Shown: positions 8,499 through 15,826 of the stretch, piece by piece
How the letters are laid out: each line of letters starts with the position of its first letter
Numbering within the stretch: the first letter of the stretch is position 1
Source: Candidatus Omnitrophota bacterium
Lineage (GTDB): Bacteria; Omnitrophota; Gorgyraeia; 2-02-FULL-51-18
NCBI GenBank assembly: GCA_023247955.1
Contig: JAHFFL010000005.1
Coordinates: 1 to 19,417, forward strand
DNA length: 19,417 nt
Direction of reading: 5' to 3'
Made by a program: the position numbers and the translations under genes
The notes under the pieces: model-generated
Seen by the model: the letters and a program-made list of their open reading frames with translations, nothing else
Told to the model about the DNA's origin: nothing
The model's database searches: none

Positions 8499-10318
8499 AA
8501 GTTAAAATCAGCGACCGCGTCGCAGAATTTTTAAAAAGGCAAGAAATCCGGCACGTGTTCGGCATCGTGGGCGCCGGCAACGCGCATATTTTTGATTCGA
8601 TCGTGCGGTTGGGATTCACGGAGATCGTGTGCGTGCACCACGAGCAGGCGGCGACCATGGCGATGCAGGCCTACTACCGCACTTGCGGGAAAGTGACTGC
8701 GGCGATTTTGACGACCGGCGGCGGGTCAGCCAATGGAATCACCGGCGTCGTGGGGGCGTGGATGGACTCGATGCCGGGGCTTGTGATCTCGGGAAATGAA
8801 AATTCCAAGTACACCCGCCCCGAAAATCCGCTGCGCATCTGGGGGGTGCAGGGTTACGACAGCGTCGAGATGGTGAGAAAGGTCACGAAGTACGCCAGTC
8901 GCGTTTTGGACGGACGCCAAATCGACGTGGAATTGGAAAAGGCCTACCGCCTGAGCGGCAGCGGCCGCCCGGGCCCCTGCTGGCTCGATATTCCGATGAA
9001 TCTCCAGTCCTCCGAGGTTGAAGAAAGGGATTTGGAGAAGGTTCAAACCCCTTCGCAGGATGTGACGGCGCAAAATGCTTCGGCTGAAAAATCAGCGGAA
9101 GAAACGCTGTCTTTGTTGGTCAAATCTGAGCGGCCTTTGTTGTGGCTGGGAATCGGTATTCGACACTCCGGAGCCGTGGATAAGATAAAACCACTGCTCG
9201 ATACCCTGCGGGTACCGGCGCTCGTGTCTTGGGCAGGCATCGACATGATCGAGTCGGATCACCCGCTGGTTTTTGGCAGGGCCGGCGTATACGGACAACG
9301 CGCGGCGAATTTTATCCTGCAGAACTGCGATTTTCTGTTGACCATAGGCACGCGCCTGGCGATTCCGCAGGTGGGGTATGAGCTGAGCGAATTCGCCCGC
9401 GCCGCAAAGATCGCCGTGGTAGATATTGATCCCGAAGAGACGCGCAAGCATGGCGACCGCGTGGCGTTGCCGATTTGCGCGGATGCCGGAATTTTTATGT
9501 CCGCGTTGATCCATGCGGTCAAAAAACATCCGGTGCCGGTGCCCCGGAAGTGGATAGAGATTTGTAACCGTTACAAGAAGGACTATCCCTGGATTGGCGT
9601 CGAGCATCGGGACGAGCGTGGTTTTTTGAATTCCTATTCTTTCATGTACAAATTGTCGGATTATCTCAAACCCAATCAACGGGTAGTGACGGATATGGGC
9701 ACGGCTCTTCTTTCGGCGCATCAGGCGCTGAAAGTGAAAGCCGGCCAGCGCCTGATGACATCCACGGGCCTGGGCGAAATGGGTTTTGGCTTGCCCGGCG
9801 CCATCGGCGCCTCGTTCGCCAATGGCAAGGGGGAAGTGCTTTGCCTGAACTGCGACGGCGGCATGATGATGAATCTGCAAGAGCTTCAAACCATTGTCCA
9901 CCACGAGCTCCCGATTAAAATCCTCGTTTTCAACAACGATGGTTATTTGATGATCAAACACACGCAAAAAGCTTTGTTTCAAGGCCGCTATGCAGGCACG
10001 GACCAAAAATCCGGAGTTTCCTGTCCTGATTTTACCGCGCTTGCCAAGGCCTTCGACATGCCGGCTTTTCAAATTCGCAGCTGGTCTGATTTTGAAAAAG
10101 TAATCCCCGAAGTCCAGAGACAAAAAGGGCCCTTAATCTGCGAGGTTTTCATGCACCCCGAGCAGCTTTTTGTCCCCAAGCTTTCTTTGGCGCTTCAGCC
10201 CGACGGTTCTCTCATTTCTCCGCCGCTCGAAGATCTTTCACCCCTGCTTGCTCGCGAGGAACTCAAGAAAAACATGCTGGTGGGCGTGCATCCTAAGTCT
10301 GCGCAAATCAAGCTTTAA
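8495..10318 (+). CDS. ThDP-dependent acetolactate synthase-like / YerE-like acyl-transferring enzyme
   Basis: The 607-residue protein has the three-domain layout of acetohydroxyacid synthases. The pyrimidine-binding domain carries catalytic Glu50 in VCVHHEQAATMAMQAY. A middle FAD- or cofactor-binding-like domain follows, and then a ThDP pyrophosphate domain. The last domain has Asp454 and, 26 residues later, Asn480-Asn481 for magnesium and diphosphate. The usual GDG is here Cys453-Asp-Gly. In yersiniose synthesis the homologue YerE decarboxylates pyruvate and adds the two-carbon unit to the keto carbon of CDP-3,6-dideoxy-4-ketohexose. Position directly behind rfbFGH and an SDR argues for such a sugar-branching role over isoleucine/valine synthesis, and no small subunit (IlvN) is present. 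The ATG at 8495 overlaps the previous stop (ATGA). The donor acid could be pyruvate or a longer 2-oxoacid from the neighbouring aldolase. Confidence 0.82.
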   Translation: MKVKISDRVAEFLKRQEIRHVFGIVGAGNAHIFDSIVRLGFTEIVCVHHEQAATMAMQAYYRTCGKVTAAILTTGGGSANGITGVVGAWMDSMPGLVISGNENSKYTRPENPLRIWGVQGYDSVEMVRKVTKYASRVLDGRQIDVELEKAYRLSGSGRPGPCWLDIPMNLQSSEVEERDLEKVQTPSQDVTAQNASAEKSAEETLSLLVKSERPLLWLGIGIRHSGAVDKIKPLLDTLRVPALVSWAGIDMIESDHPLVFGRAGVYGQRAANFILQNCDFLLTIGTRLAIPQVGYELSEFARAAKIAVVDIDPEETRKHGDRVALPICADAGIFMSALIHAVKKHPVPVPRKWIEICNRYKKDYPWIGVEHRDERGFLNSYSFMYKLSDYLKPNQRVVTDMGTALLSAHQALKVKAGQRLMTSTGLGEMGFGLPGAIGASFANGKGEVLCLNCDGGMMMNLQELQTIVHHELPIKILVFNNDGYLMIKHTQKALFQGRYAGTDQKSGVSCPDFTALAKAFDMPAFQIRSWSDFEKVIPEVQRQKGPLICEVFMHPEQLFVPKLSLALQPDGSLISPPLEDLSPLLAREELKKNMLVGVHPKSAQIKL

Positions 10319-10343
10319 CGGATTTTTTCCTCAAATAAGAAGC

Positions 10344-10372
10344 GTGAAAAAGTTTTATAATTTTGATAAAAT
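10344..10372 (+). promoter_or_regulatory. Candidate promoter of the second operon
   Basis: The 81-bp gap 10319-10399 is the largest break in an otherwise tightly overlapping plus-strand series. GTGAAA (10344-10349, four of six -35 matches) lies 17 bp before TAAAAT (10367-10372), which has a TG-plus-one-base extension. The start would be near 10379, leaving a leader of about 20 nt with GAGGG (10392-10396) just before the ATG at 10400. A perfect TATAAT at 10356-10361 is an alternative -10 but lacks a -35. I see no convincing terminator for the upstream genes in this gap. Confidence 0.4.
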
Positions 10373-10399
10373 CAAGCTCGATCAACCTGTTGAGGGTGT

Positions 10400-11278
10400 A
10401 TGAAAAAACTGAAAGCGGCCATACTCGGCAGCGGCAATATCGGCACGGATCTGCTGGTCAAGACGCTGCGTTCGCCTTATCTGGAATGCTCTCTTTTTAT
10501 CGGCCGTAACCTGTTGTCGCCGGGCATGACCAAAGCCAGCGGGCTGGGCGTCAGGATCTCAAACCTCGGGATTGAGGCCATTGAGAAGGAACCGGATGCT
10601 TGTGATCTCGTCTTTGACGCAACCTCCGCTATCGATCATGAGCGGCACTGGCGGATTCTCAATAAATTGGGCAAGATCGTGATTGACATGACGCCGTCGA
10701 AGATCGGCCGGATGTGCATTCCCGCAATAAACCTGGAAGATTGCTTAAATGACCGCCATGTGAACATGGTGACTTGCGGCGGACAGGCGTCCATTCCCCT
10801 GGCTTATCTCATCGGAAAGACACAAGGGACCGTGGAGTATATCGAGGTCGTCTCAAGCATCGCCTCGCGCAGCTCCGGTCCCGCCACGCGGCTCAATATT
10901 GACGAGTATGTGGAGACCACTGAAGAGGGCCTTCGATCTTTCTCAGGCTGCCGACGCGCCAAAACTATTTTGATTCAAAATCCGGCCGTGCCGTGTGTGG
11001 ATATGCAGACGACCATTTTTGCAAAGGTGAAGCATCCGGGCCTCGACGTTCTTACGGCTGAGGTGAAGTGTATGACAGAGAAAATCCAGGCCTATGTGCC
11101 GGGGTATAAACTTGTGGTCCCTCCGCTCATCGAGAACGGACGTCTTGTCATCATGGTCAAAGTGCAGGGCCTGGGCGATTATCTGCCGAAATACGCGGGG
11201 AATCTCGATATCATTAATTGTGCCGCCATTGCCACGGCCGAGGATTATGCCAAACGTTTTGCGAAGGTTCCCTCTTAA
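10400..11278 (+). CDS. mhpF: Acetaldehyde dehydrogenase (acetylating), DmpF/MhpF/BphJ type
   Basis: The 292-residue enzyme interconverts acetaldehyde plus CoA plus NAD and acetyl-CoA plus NADH. NAD is bound by ILGSGNIGTDLLVK (residues 8-21). The acyl-enzyme cysteine is Cys126 in NMVTCGGQASIP. Further conserved parts are FDATSAIDH, GPATRLNIDEYVETT and IIxNPAxP-like ILIQNPAVPC, so it is clearly this family and not a generic aldehyde dehydrogenase. Usual length is about 300-316, so it is a little short but complete. In aromatic meta-cleavage pathways it forms a channelling complex with the aldolase encoded by the very next gene, and that partner is indeed 6 nt downstream. No aromatic degradation gene is in the window. 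Start at ATG 10400 with ribosome-binding site GAGGG. Within a sugar operon it may run in reverse, making acetaldehyde from acetyl-CoA (inference). Confidence 0.92.
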   Translation: MKKLKAAILGSGNIGTDLLVKTLRSPYLECSLFIGRNLLSPGMTKASGLGVRISNLGIEAIEKEPDACDLVFDATSAIDHERHWRILNKLGKIVIDMTPSKIGRMCIPAINLEDCLNDRHVNMVTCGGQASIPLAYLIGKTQGTVEYIEVVSSIASRSSGPATRLNIDEYVETTEEGLRSFSGCRRAKTILIQNPAVPCVDMQTTIFAKVKHPGLDVLTAEVKCMTEKIQAYVPGYKLVVPPLIENGRLVIMVKVQGLGDYLPKYAGNLDIINCAAIATAEDYAKRFAKVPS

Positions 11279-11284
11279 CGCCTT

Positions 11285-12316
11285 ATGACCCATAAAGTTT
11301 TAATCAGCGATCCGACGCTCCGGGACGGTAATCACGCGGTGAAGCATCAGCTCACTGAGAAACAGATTGCGCGGTATGCGGCCGCCGCCGAAGCTGCTCA
11401 CGTGCCTATCGTCGAAGTTGGCCATGGCAACGGCCTCGGCGCTTCTTCGCTACAGGTCGGGGAAAGCGCCGTGGATGACGTGACGATGCTGAAAGCCGCC
11501 CGCGCTGAACTGTCCGGTTCCAAGCTTGGCATTCACGTCATGCCCGGATTTGCGACGATCAACAAAGATATCAAGAAGGCCCTCGAAATCGGCGTGGATG
11601 TTTTTCGCGTCGGCGCGCACTGCACCGAGGCCGATATCACCCAGCGGCATATCGGATTCATCCGTGAGAAAGGCAGGGAAGTGTACGGGGTGCTCATGAT
11701 GTCGCATATGGTCACCAAAGAAATTTTAGCGGAAGAGGCGTCGAAGATGGAGTCCTACGGCGCCGAGGGCGTCGTGATCATGGATTCAGCGGGCGCTTAT
11801 CTACCCGGTGACGTGGGTGAAAGAATCAAGGAGTTGATCAAGGCGCTTCAAATCCCCGTCGGTTTTCATGCGCACAATAACCTCGGCATGGCGGTCGCCA
11901 ATTCGCTGGCGGCCGTTGAAGCGGGCGCCGCGATCGTGGACGGCACCGCACGCGGATTCGGCGCCGGCGCGGGGAATACCCAGCTTGAGGTGCTTGTGGC
12001 CGTGCTCGAGAAGATGGGTTATTCGACGGGAATCGATCTTTACAAAATGCTTGACGCCGCCGAGATCGCCGAAAAGGAGCTGATGCCGTCGGTCCCCAGC
12101 ATTAAATCAGTGAGCATCGTGAGCGGTCTCGCCGGTGTTTTCTCGGGATTTGCCAAGCATGTCGAGCGAATTTCCAAGGAGTACGGCGTGGATCCCCGAG
12201 ACCTTTTTTTTGAACTGGGGCGCCGTAACGTAGTGGCCGGACAAGAAGATCTGATCATTGAAGCGGCGATTGATTTGGCGTCACGGGCGGGAAAGGCCGT
12301 CATTAAAACCCCATGA
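11285..12316 (+). CDS. mhpE: 4-hydroxy-2-oxovalerate aldolase, DmpG/MhpE/BphI type
   Basis: This 343-residue class II aldolase of the HMGL-like barrel family joins or splits pyruvate and a short aldehyde through 4-hydroxy-2-oxoacids. The N-terminal DPTLRDGNHAVKHQ gives the catalytic Arg13, metal ligand Asp14 and base His17. Metal histidines His195 and His197 are in GFHAHNN, and the C-terminal helical domain that docks with the dehydrogenase is present, so length is normal. Phe286 in AGVFSGF stands where canonical enzymes have a tyrosine (Tyr290 in BphI) that contacts the aldehyde. The residues before Pro87-Gly are His-Val-Met rather than the usual leucines. These suggest a different or less stereospecific aldehyde. 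It follows mhpF by 6 nt, and its stop overlaps the next gene (ATGA). A role in building a sugar side chain is inferred from context. Confidence 0.92.
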   Translation: MTHKVLISDPTLRDGNHAVKHQLTEKQIARYAAAAEAAHVPIVEVGHGNGLGASSLQVGESAVDDVTMLKAARAELSGSKLGIHVMPGFATINKDIKKALEIGVDVFRVGAHCTEADITQRHIGFIREKGREVYGVLMMSHMVTKEILAEEASKMESYGAEGVVIMDSAGAYLPGDVGERIKELIKALQIPVGFHAHNNLGMAVANSLAAVEAGAAIVDGTARGFGAGAGNTQLEVLVAVLEKMGYSTGIDLYKMLDAAEIAEKELMPSVPSIKSVSIVSGLAGVFSGFAKHVERISKEYGVDPRDLFFELGRRNVVAGQEDLIIEAAIDLASRAGKAVIKTP

Positions 12317-13395
12317 GATCCTCTGCTGTCATGGATATCATTCAGGAAGATTGCGAAGGCGTGGCCCGGCAAGCCGGGTCCTTGGAAATGCTGCGCGGGG
12401 AATGCGTGCTTGTGACGGGCGGCACGGGTTTTGTCGGGACCTGGCTTTGTGAATTGATAGCTTATTTGAATGACCACCATGGATTTGGGACGCGTCTTTT
12501 TTTACTGTCAGGCCGCGCGCACAGCTTTAGCGCAAAGGCGCCGAATCTTGCGATGCGCGAAGATGTGACGCTGATCGAGCGGGATGTACGAAGCATTCTG
12601 GATCTTCCGAAGGAAGTGGCCTGGATCATTCACGCGGCAGGAAACCCGGACAATCGCCTGATGGCCTCAGATCCCTTGAGGGTGACGCAGGTGATTGCTC
12701 AAGGGACGCAGACAGTCTTGGAAGCTGCGACGCGCCTGCCCAATTTAAAAAAAATCCTGAATATTAGCTCCGGACTTGTGTACGGGGCGCAACCGCTTGA
12801 AATGAAAGGGATACTCGAAAACTATTTTGGAAATCTGGACTGCGCTGCGGTATCCGGCGTTTATGCCGAGGCCAAACGTTTCGCTGAGACGCTTTGCGCC
12901 GCCTACCGCAACCAGCACCGTCTGCCCGTGCTGACCGCGAGACCTTTCGCATTTATCGGACCTTACCAGCTTCTCGACAGACCTTGGGCCGTGAACAATT
13001 TTATCCGGGACGGACTGATGGGCGGGCCGATTCGAATCCTCGGTGACGGCCAGACCGTCAGAAGTTACATGTATCCCAGCGACATGGCTTTTTGGCTTCT
13101 GCGCATTCTGGCGGCCGGCGCTCCCGGGCAGAACTATAACGTCGGCAGCTCGCATGGCGTTACGCTGCAGCAATTGGCTGAAAAAATTGCGGAGGCGGTG
13201 CCGGTGCGTCCGAAAATCCTTTCCCGCGTGTCCCAGGAGGCAAGTCCCCATCGCACGCGTTTTGTGCCGGATGTGAGTCTGGCGGAAAAAACACTGGGAC
13301 TTAAAATTACGGTGGATCTGGACACTGCGATACGCCGCACGCTCCTGTGGAATGAGGCGCAAAACAAACTTACCCGTGCCGGAGAAAAACATTGA
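12313..13395 (+). CDS. NAD-dependent epimerase/dehydratase family (SDR) sugar-nucleotide epimerase or reductase, copy 2
   Basis: This 360-residue extended SDR is a paralogue of the 7455-8498 product. Both share a helical leader, a GGTGF(I/V)G(S/T)WL(L/C)E-like nucleotide loop, SSG(A/L)VYG, a YAE(G/A)KR catalytic Tyr-Lys block, NFIRDGL(A/M)GG and RSY(L/M)Y near the C-terminal lobe. Here the catalytic segment is GVYAEAKRFAETL, and the rest of the fold is intact. The protein likely acts on a second position or a later intermediate of the same CDP-sugar pathway, for example reduction of the side-chain ketone or a C4/C5 change. The start is ATG 12313, overlapping the aldolase stop, but the in-frame ATG at 12331 is also possible because the first six residues look uninformative. 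The stop overlaps the TTG of the following GT2 gene. Confidence 0.8.
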   Translation: MRSSAVMDIIQEDCEGVARQAGSLEMLRGECVLVTGGTGFVGTWLCELIAYLNDHHGFGTRLFLLSGRAHSFSAKAPNLAMREDVTLIERDVRSILDLPKEVAWIIHAAGNPDNRLMASDPLRVTQVIAQGTQTVLEAATRLPNLKKILNISSGLVYGAQPLEMKGILENYFGNLDCAAVSGVYAEAKRFAETLCAAYRNQHRLPVLTARPFAFIGPYQLLDRPWAVNNFIRDGLMGGPIRILGDGQTVRSYMYPSDMAFWLLRILAAGAPGQNYNVGSSHGVTLQQLAEKIAEAVPVRPKILSRVSQEASPHRTRFVPDVSLAEKTLGLKITVDLDTAIRRTLLWNEAQNKLTRAGEKH

Positions 13396-14366
13396 GCGCG
13401 CTTATTTCCGTTATTATTCCGGCGATGAACGAGGAAGGGAGTATTCCGCAGCTTGAGAGAGAAGTCGCGGAAGTGGCGGACCGGTTGCCCTACGATTTTG
13501 AATTTATCGTGATCGACAACGCGAGCACCGATCGCACGGGTGAGCTGGTGAAAGCAATTTGCCGGCGTGATCCGCGATGGAAATACGCACGTTTCAGCCG
13601 CAATTTTACCGGCGAGATGTCCCTGACCGCCGGCTATCGCTTGGCCTTGGGCGATGCGATGATCGTGCTTTATTCCGATCTGCAGGACCCGCCCGCGGTC
13701 ATGTCCAAGCTCATCGAAAAATGGCGTGAAGGATATGACGTGGTGTACGGTGTGCGTACCGTGAGGCCGGGGGATCCGGTATGGAGAAATTTTGCCGTAA
13801 AGATCGCTTACCGCGCGATTCGCTGGTTTTCCGATGTGCCGATCCCGCTCAATACCGGAGATTTTCGACTCATCACGCGGCAGGTGCGCGACGCGCTCTC
13901 TCAGTGCGGAGAGGTGAACCGTTACATGCGCGGGCTTATTGCGTGGCTGGGATTTCGGCAGGTTGGCGTGCCTTATGAGCGCCGCCCGAGACGTGCCGGC
14001 AAAAGCAAGGCGCCGTTTTGGGACCTTTTCTTTTTTGTTTTTAACGCGATCACGAGTTTTTCGTTGAAACCTTTAAGAGTCTTTACGATGATGGGATTCG
14101 GTCTCCTCGGGATCTCCTTTCTGGCGTTTTTGTTTTATCTTGGCCTGGCCTTTCAGGGCTCTCCACCGCCGGGGATTCCCACCATTATTCTGCTCCTGCT
14201 CGTAGCCATCGGTCTGAACAGCCTGGGGATAGGGGTGCTTGGCGAATACGTCGGCCGGACTTATGCCGAGGTAAAGCACCGCCCCTTGTACATTATCCAG
14301 GAGACGGTGAATATGGATGCGGATTCGGTTGCGGCCGCGATGCGGCATGTCCCGATGTCCTCATGA
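13392..14366 (+). CDS. GtrB/CsbB/ArnC-like polyprenyl-phosphate glycosyltransferase (GT2) with C-terminal membrane spans
   Basis: The 324-residue protein has a GT-A domain (ISVIIPAMNEEGSI, FIVIDNASTDRT with Asp42, SDLQDPP at 95-101) followed by two membrane helices at roughly 228-285. It ends with GEYVGRTYAEVKHRP and YIIQE, the closing signature of bactoprenol glucosyltransferase-type enzymes such as GtrB and CsbB. These load a sugar from a nucleotide donor onto undecaprenyl phosphate at the inner membrane; a GT-C transferase then uses the flipped lipid. Three such membrane proteins follow within 5 kb, so this enzyme is the likely donor maker for them. The start is TTG at 13392 with GGAG at 13381-13384 as ribosome-binding site, overlapping the previous stop (TTGA). 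The sugar could be the CDP-derived product of this locus or an ordinary hexose; the sequence does not tell. Confidence 0.88.
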   Translation: MSALISVIIPAMNEEGSIPQLEREVAEVADRLPYDFEFIVIDNASTDRTGELVKAICRRDPRWKYARFSRNFTGEMSLTAGYRLALGDAMIVLYSDLQDPPAVMSKLIEKWREGYDVVYGVRTVRPGDPVWRNFAVKIAYRAIRWFSDVPIPLNTGDFRLITRQVRDALSQCGEVNRYMRGLIAWLGFRQVGVPYERRPRRAGKSKAPFWDLFFFVFNAITSFSLKPLRVFTMMGFGLLGISFLAFLFYLGLAFQGSPPPGIPTIILLLLVAIGLNSLGIGVLGEYVGRTYAEVKHRPLYIIQETVNMDADSVAAAMRHVPMSS

Positions 14367-15826
14367 GCGTTTCCCATTATTTCTTTGAGCTTTTTAAAAC
14401 CAATCATTTTACATGGTGGTTCTTTCTCTGGCTTTTGGCGTTGACATTTTTTAAGGTTGTCCCGTTTCCGCTGAGACTGTCTACGCGGAACGTCTTGGCG
14501 GCCGTTGTGTTTCTCGGTTTATTCTTGCGGCTCGCGTGGCTGGGGTTTTCGAGTTACACGCCGCTGACGACCTGGAATTCCCAGCACATGCTTGAAAGCG
14601 ACGTTACCAATGTCCACGCCATAGAGCTTACCCAGGGCATTTGGTTTCATTGGTCCGATGGAATGCCGGAAGCCCGGCGGCCGATCGGTTATCCGATGCT
14701 TCTTGCGTTGGCGTACAAGCTATTCGGGGCCAATCTTTGGGTAGCCTATACGCTGAATCTCTTGCTTTATGTGCTGGCGGCGCTACTGCTTTTTTTGATT
14801 ACAAAACTTATTTTTTCCGAGAGAATCGCGCTGTTGGCGGCATTTTTCTTTTCGGTATGGCCGGTATCGATTTACAGCATCAAACTCATCACGGATGAGC
14901 ACCTGTTTCTGCCGCTTTGGTATTTCGGGCTGTATCTTTTGTTGCGCGAGGTGAAAGGATCAAAAATCCGTTGGCCTCTTTTTTGGTATGGGTTGATCTT
15001 CGGTTATGCGACGATGACGCGCACGCACAGTATTTTCATGCCGTTCGTTGTCGCGTTCGCGTATTTTCTCGTGAAACGGCCGTGGAAGAAAATCGTGTTC
15101 GCGTTTTTTGCCGTCGCCATTCTCATGCAGGCGGTGAACCTGCCGTGGGTGATCCGTAATTACAGCATTTGGAAGGTGGTGGTGCCCTACACGCTTACCG
15201 GATATGGGCTGTATACGTGGGTGAACGGAAATGCGACGGCCGAAATGCCCGCCGACCCTCCAAAAAAAGGCGAATCCGGTTATTCCGAGGAGCTGGACCA
15301 GGCGATCCAGGCCAAAGATGTTGGTTTGCAACACCAATACGGCGCTCGCGAAATGAGGCGGTGGATACTTGGACACCCGCTTCAGTTTTTGAAGCTCGGC
15401 ACCGGTCGGATGCTGGTTTTTATCGGGTGGAATCGCGCGGGAGGTGTCTGGCCGATTTGGCACCAGTATTATCCCGGCTCCTTTGATCCCAAGCGGCCGA
15501 TAGCGCCGGCGGTCAGGGAATTTTTCGAGGAGACCGCGTTCGCGTTTTATTACATTTTGTTATTTTCGTTTATCTTTTCGGTGGTTTTCCTCGTGCGGCG
15601 ATGGGAATTCATCGATTCCGGTTCCAGGGCCTGCGCGTGGGTGTTGGGCGCCTGTCTTTTTTTCTGGCTGGCTGGACAAATGGTAATTTTTGCGGACCGC
15701 AAGTACCGTTACCCGCTTGAACCGCTGATGATGATCCCGGTAAGTTTTTTCTACGATTTTCTTCTGCATGAATTCCGTTGGGAAAAGATAGCCCCTCGAT
15801 GGACCCGTGTGAAAAATAATGCCTGA
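14363..15826 (+). CDS. GT39-like membrane glycosyltransferase
   Basis: This 487-residue protein has about ten membrane spans. After two N-terminal helices (roughly 18-60) comes a periplasmic loop with ESDVTNVHAIELTQG, in which Asp80 is the plausible catalytic acid. ARRPIGYPMLLALAYKLFG follows, a loop-helix junction typical of family 39 and related bacterial transferases. A second large loop around residues 280-350 lies between spans, and a short charged tail closes the protein. It should use a lipid-linked sugar, plausibly from the GtrB-like enzyme encoded immediately upstream (ATGA overlap at 14363-14366). The stop overlaps the next gene's start by eight bases. The specific substrate is not recognisable. 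A polymerase (Wzy-like) function is an alternative that I cannot exclude from hydropathy alone. Confidence 0.68.
   Translation: MSVSHYFFELFKTNHFTWWFFLWLLALTFFKVVPFPLRLSTRNVLAAVVFLGLFLRLAWLGFSSYTPLTTWNSQHMLESDVTNVHAIELTQGIWFHWSDGMPEARRPIGYPMLLALAYKLFGANLWVAYTLNLLLYVLAALLLFLITKLIFSERIALLAAFFFSVWPVSIYSIKLITDEHLFLPLWYFGLYLLLREVKGSKIRWPLFWYGLIFGYATMTRTHSIFMPFVVAFAYFLVKRPWKKIVFAFFAVAILMQAVNLPWVIRNYSIWKVVVPYTLTGYGLYTWVNGNATAEMPADPPKKGESGYSEELDQAIQAKDVGLQHQYGAREMRRWILGHPLQFLKLGTGRMLVFIGWNRAGGVWPIWHQYYPGSFDPKRPIAPAVREFFEETAFAFYYILLFSFIFSVVFLVRRWEFIDSGSRACAWVLGACLFFWLAGQMVIFADRKYRYPLEPLMMIPVSFFYDFLLHEFRWEKIAPRWTRVKNNA

Noticed and set aside
8495..10318. Housekeeping acetolactate synthase large subunit (IlvB).
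   Set aside because: No IlvN, IlvC or other branched-chain amino acid gene is near, the ThDP motif is altered, and the gene is locked in a CDP-sugar operon by 4-nt overlap.
10356..10361. Perfect TATAAT as the main -10 of the second operon.
   Set aside because: No -35-like sequence lies 15-19 bp upstream. The TAAAAT at 10367-10372 has both a TG extension and a GTGAAA at 17 bp, so I rank it first, though not decisively.
10319..10399. Rho-independent terminator after the ThDP gene.
   Set aside because: There are T runs (for example 10323-10328) but no stable GC-rich stem in front of them; the best pairing, AAATC with GATTT, is five weak pairs around a long loop.
10400..12316. Aromatic-compound (phenol, biphenyl or phenylpropionate) degradation operon.
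   Set aside because: Only the terminal dehydrogenase and aldolase are present. No ring-cleavage dioxygenase, hydrolase or 2-oxopent-4-enoate hydratase is seen, and all neighbours are sugar enzymes.
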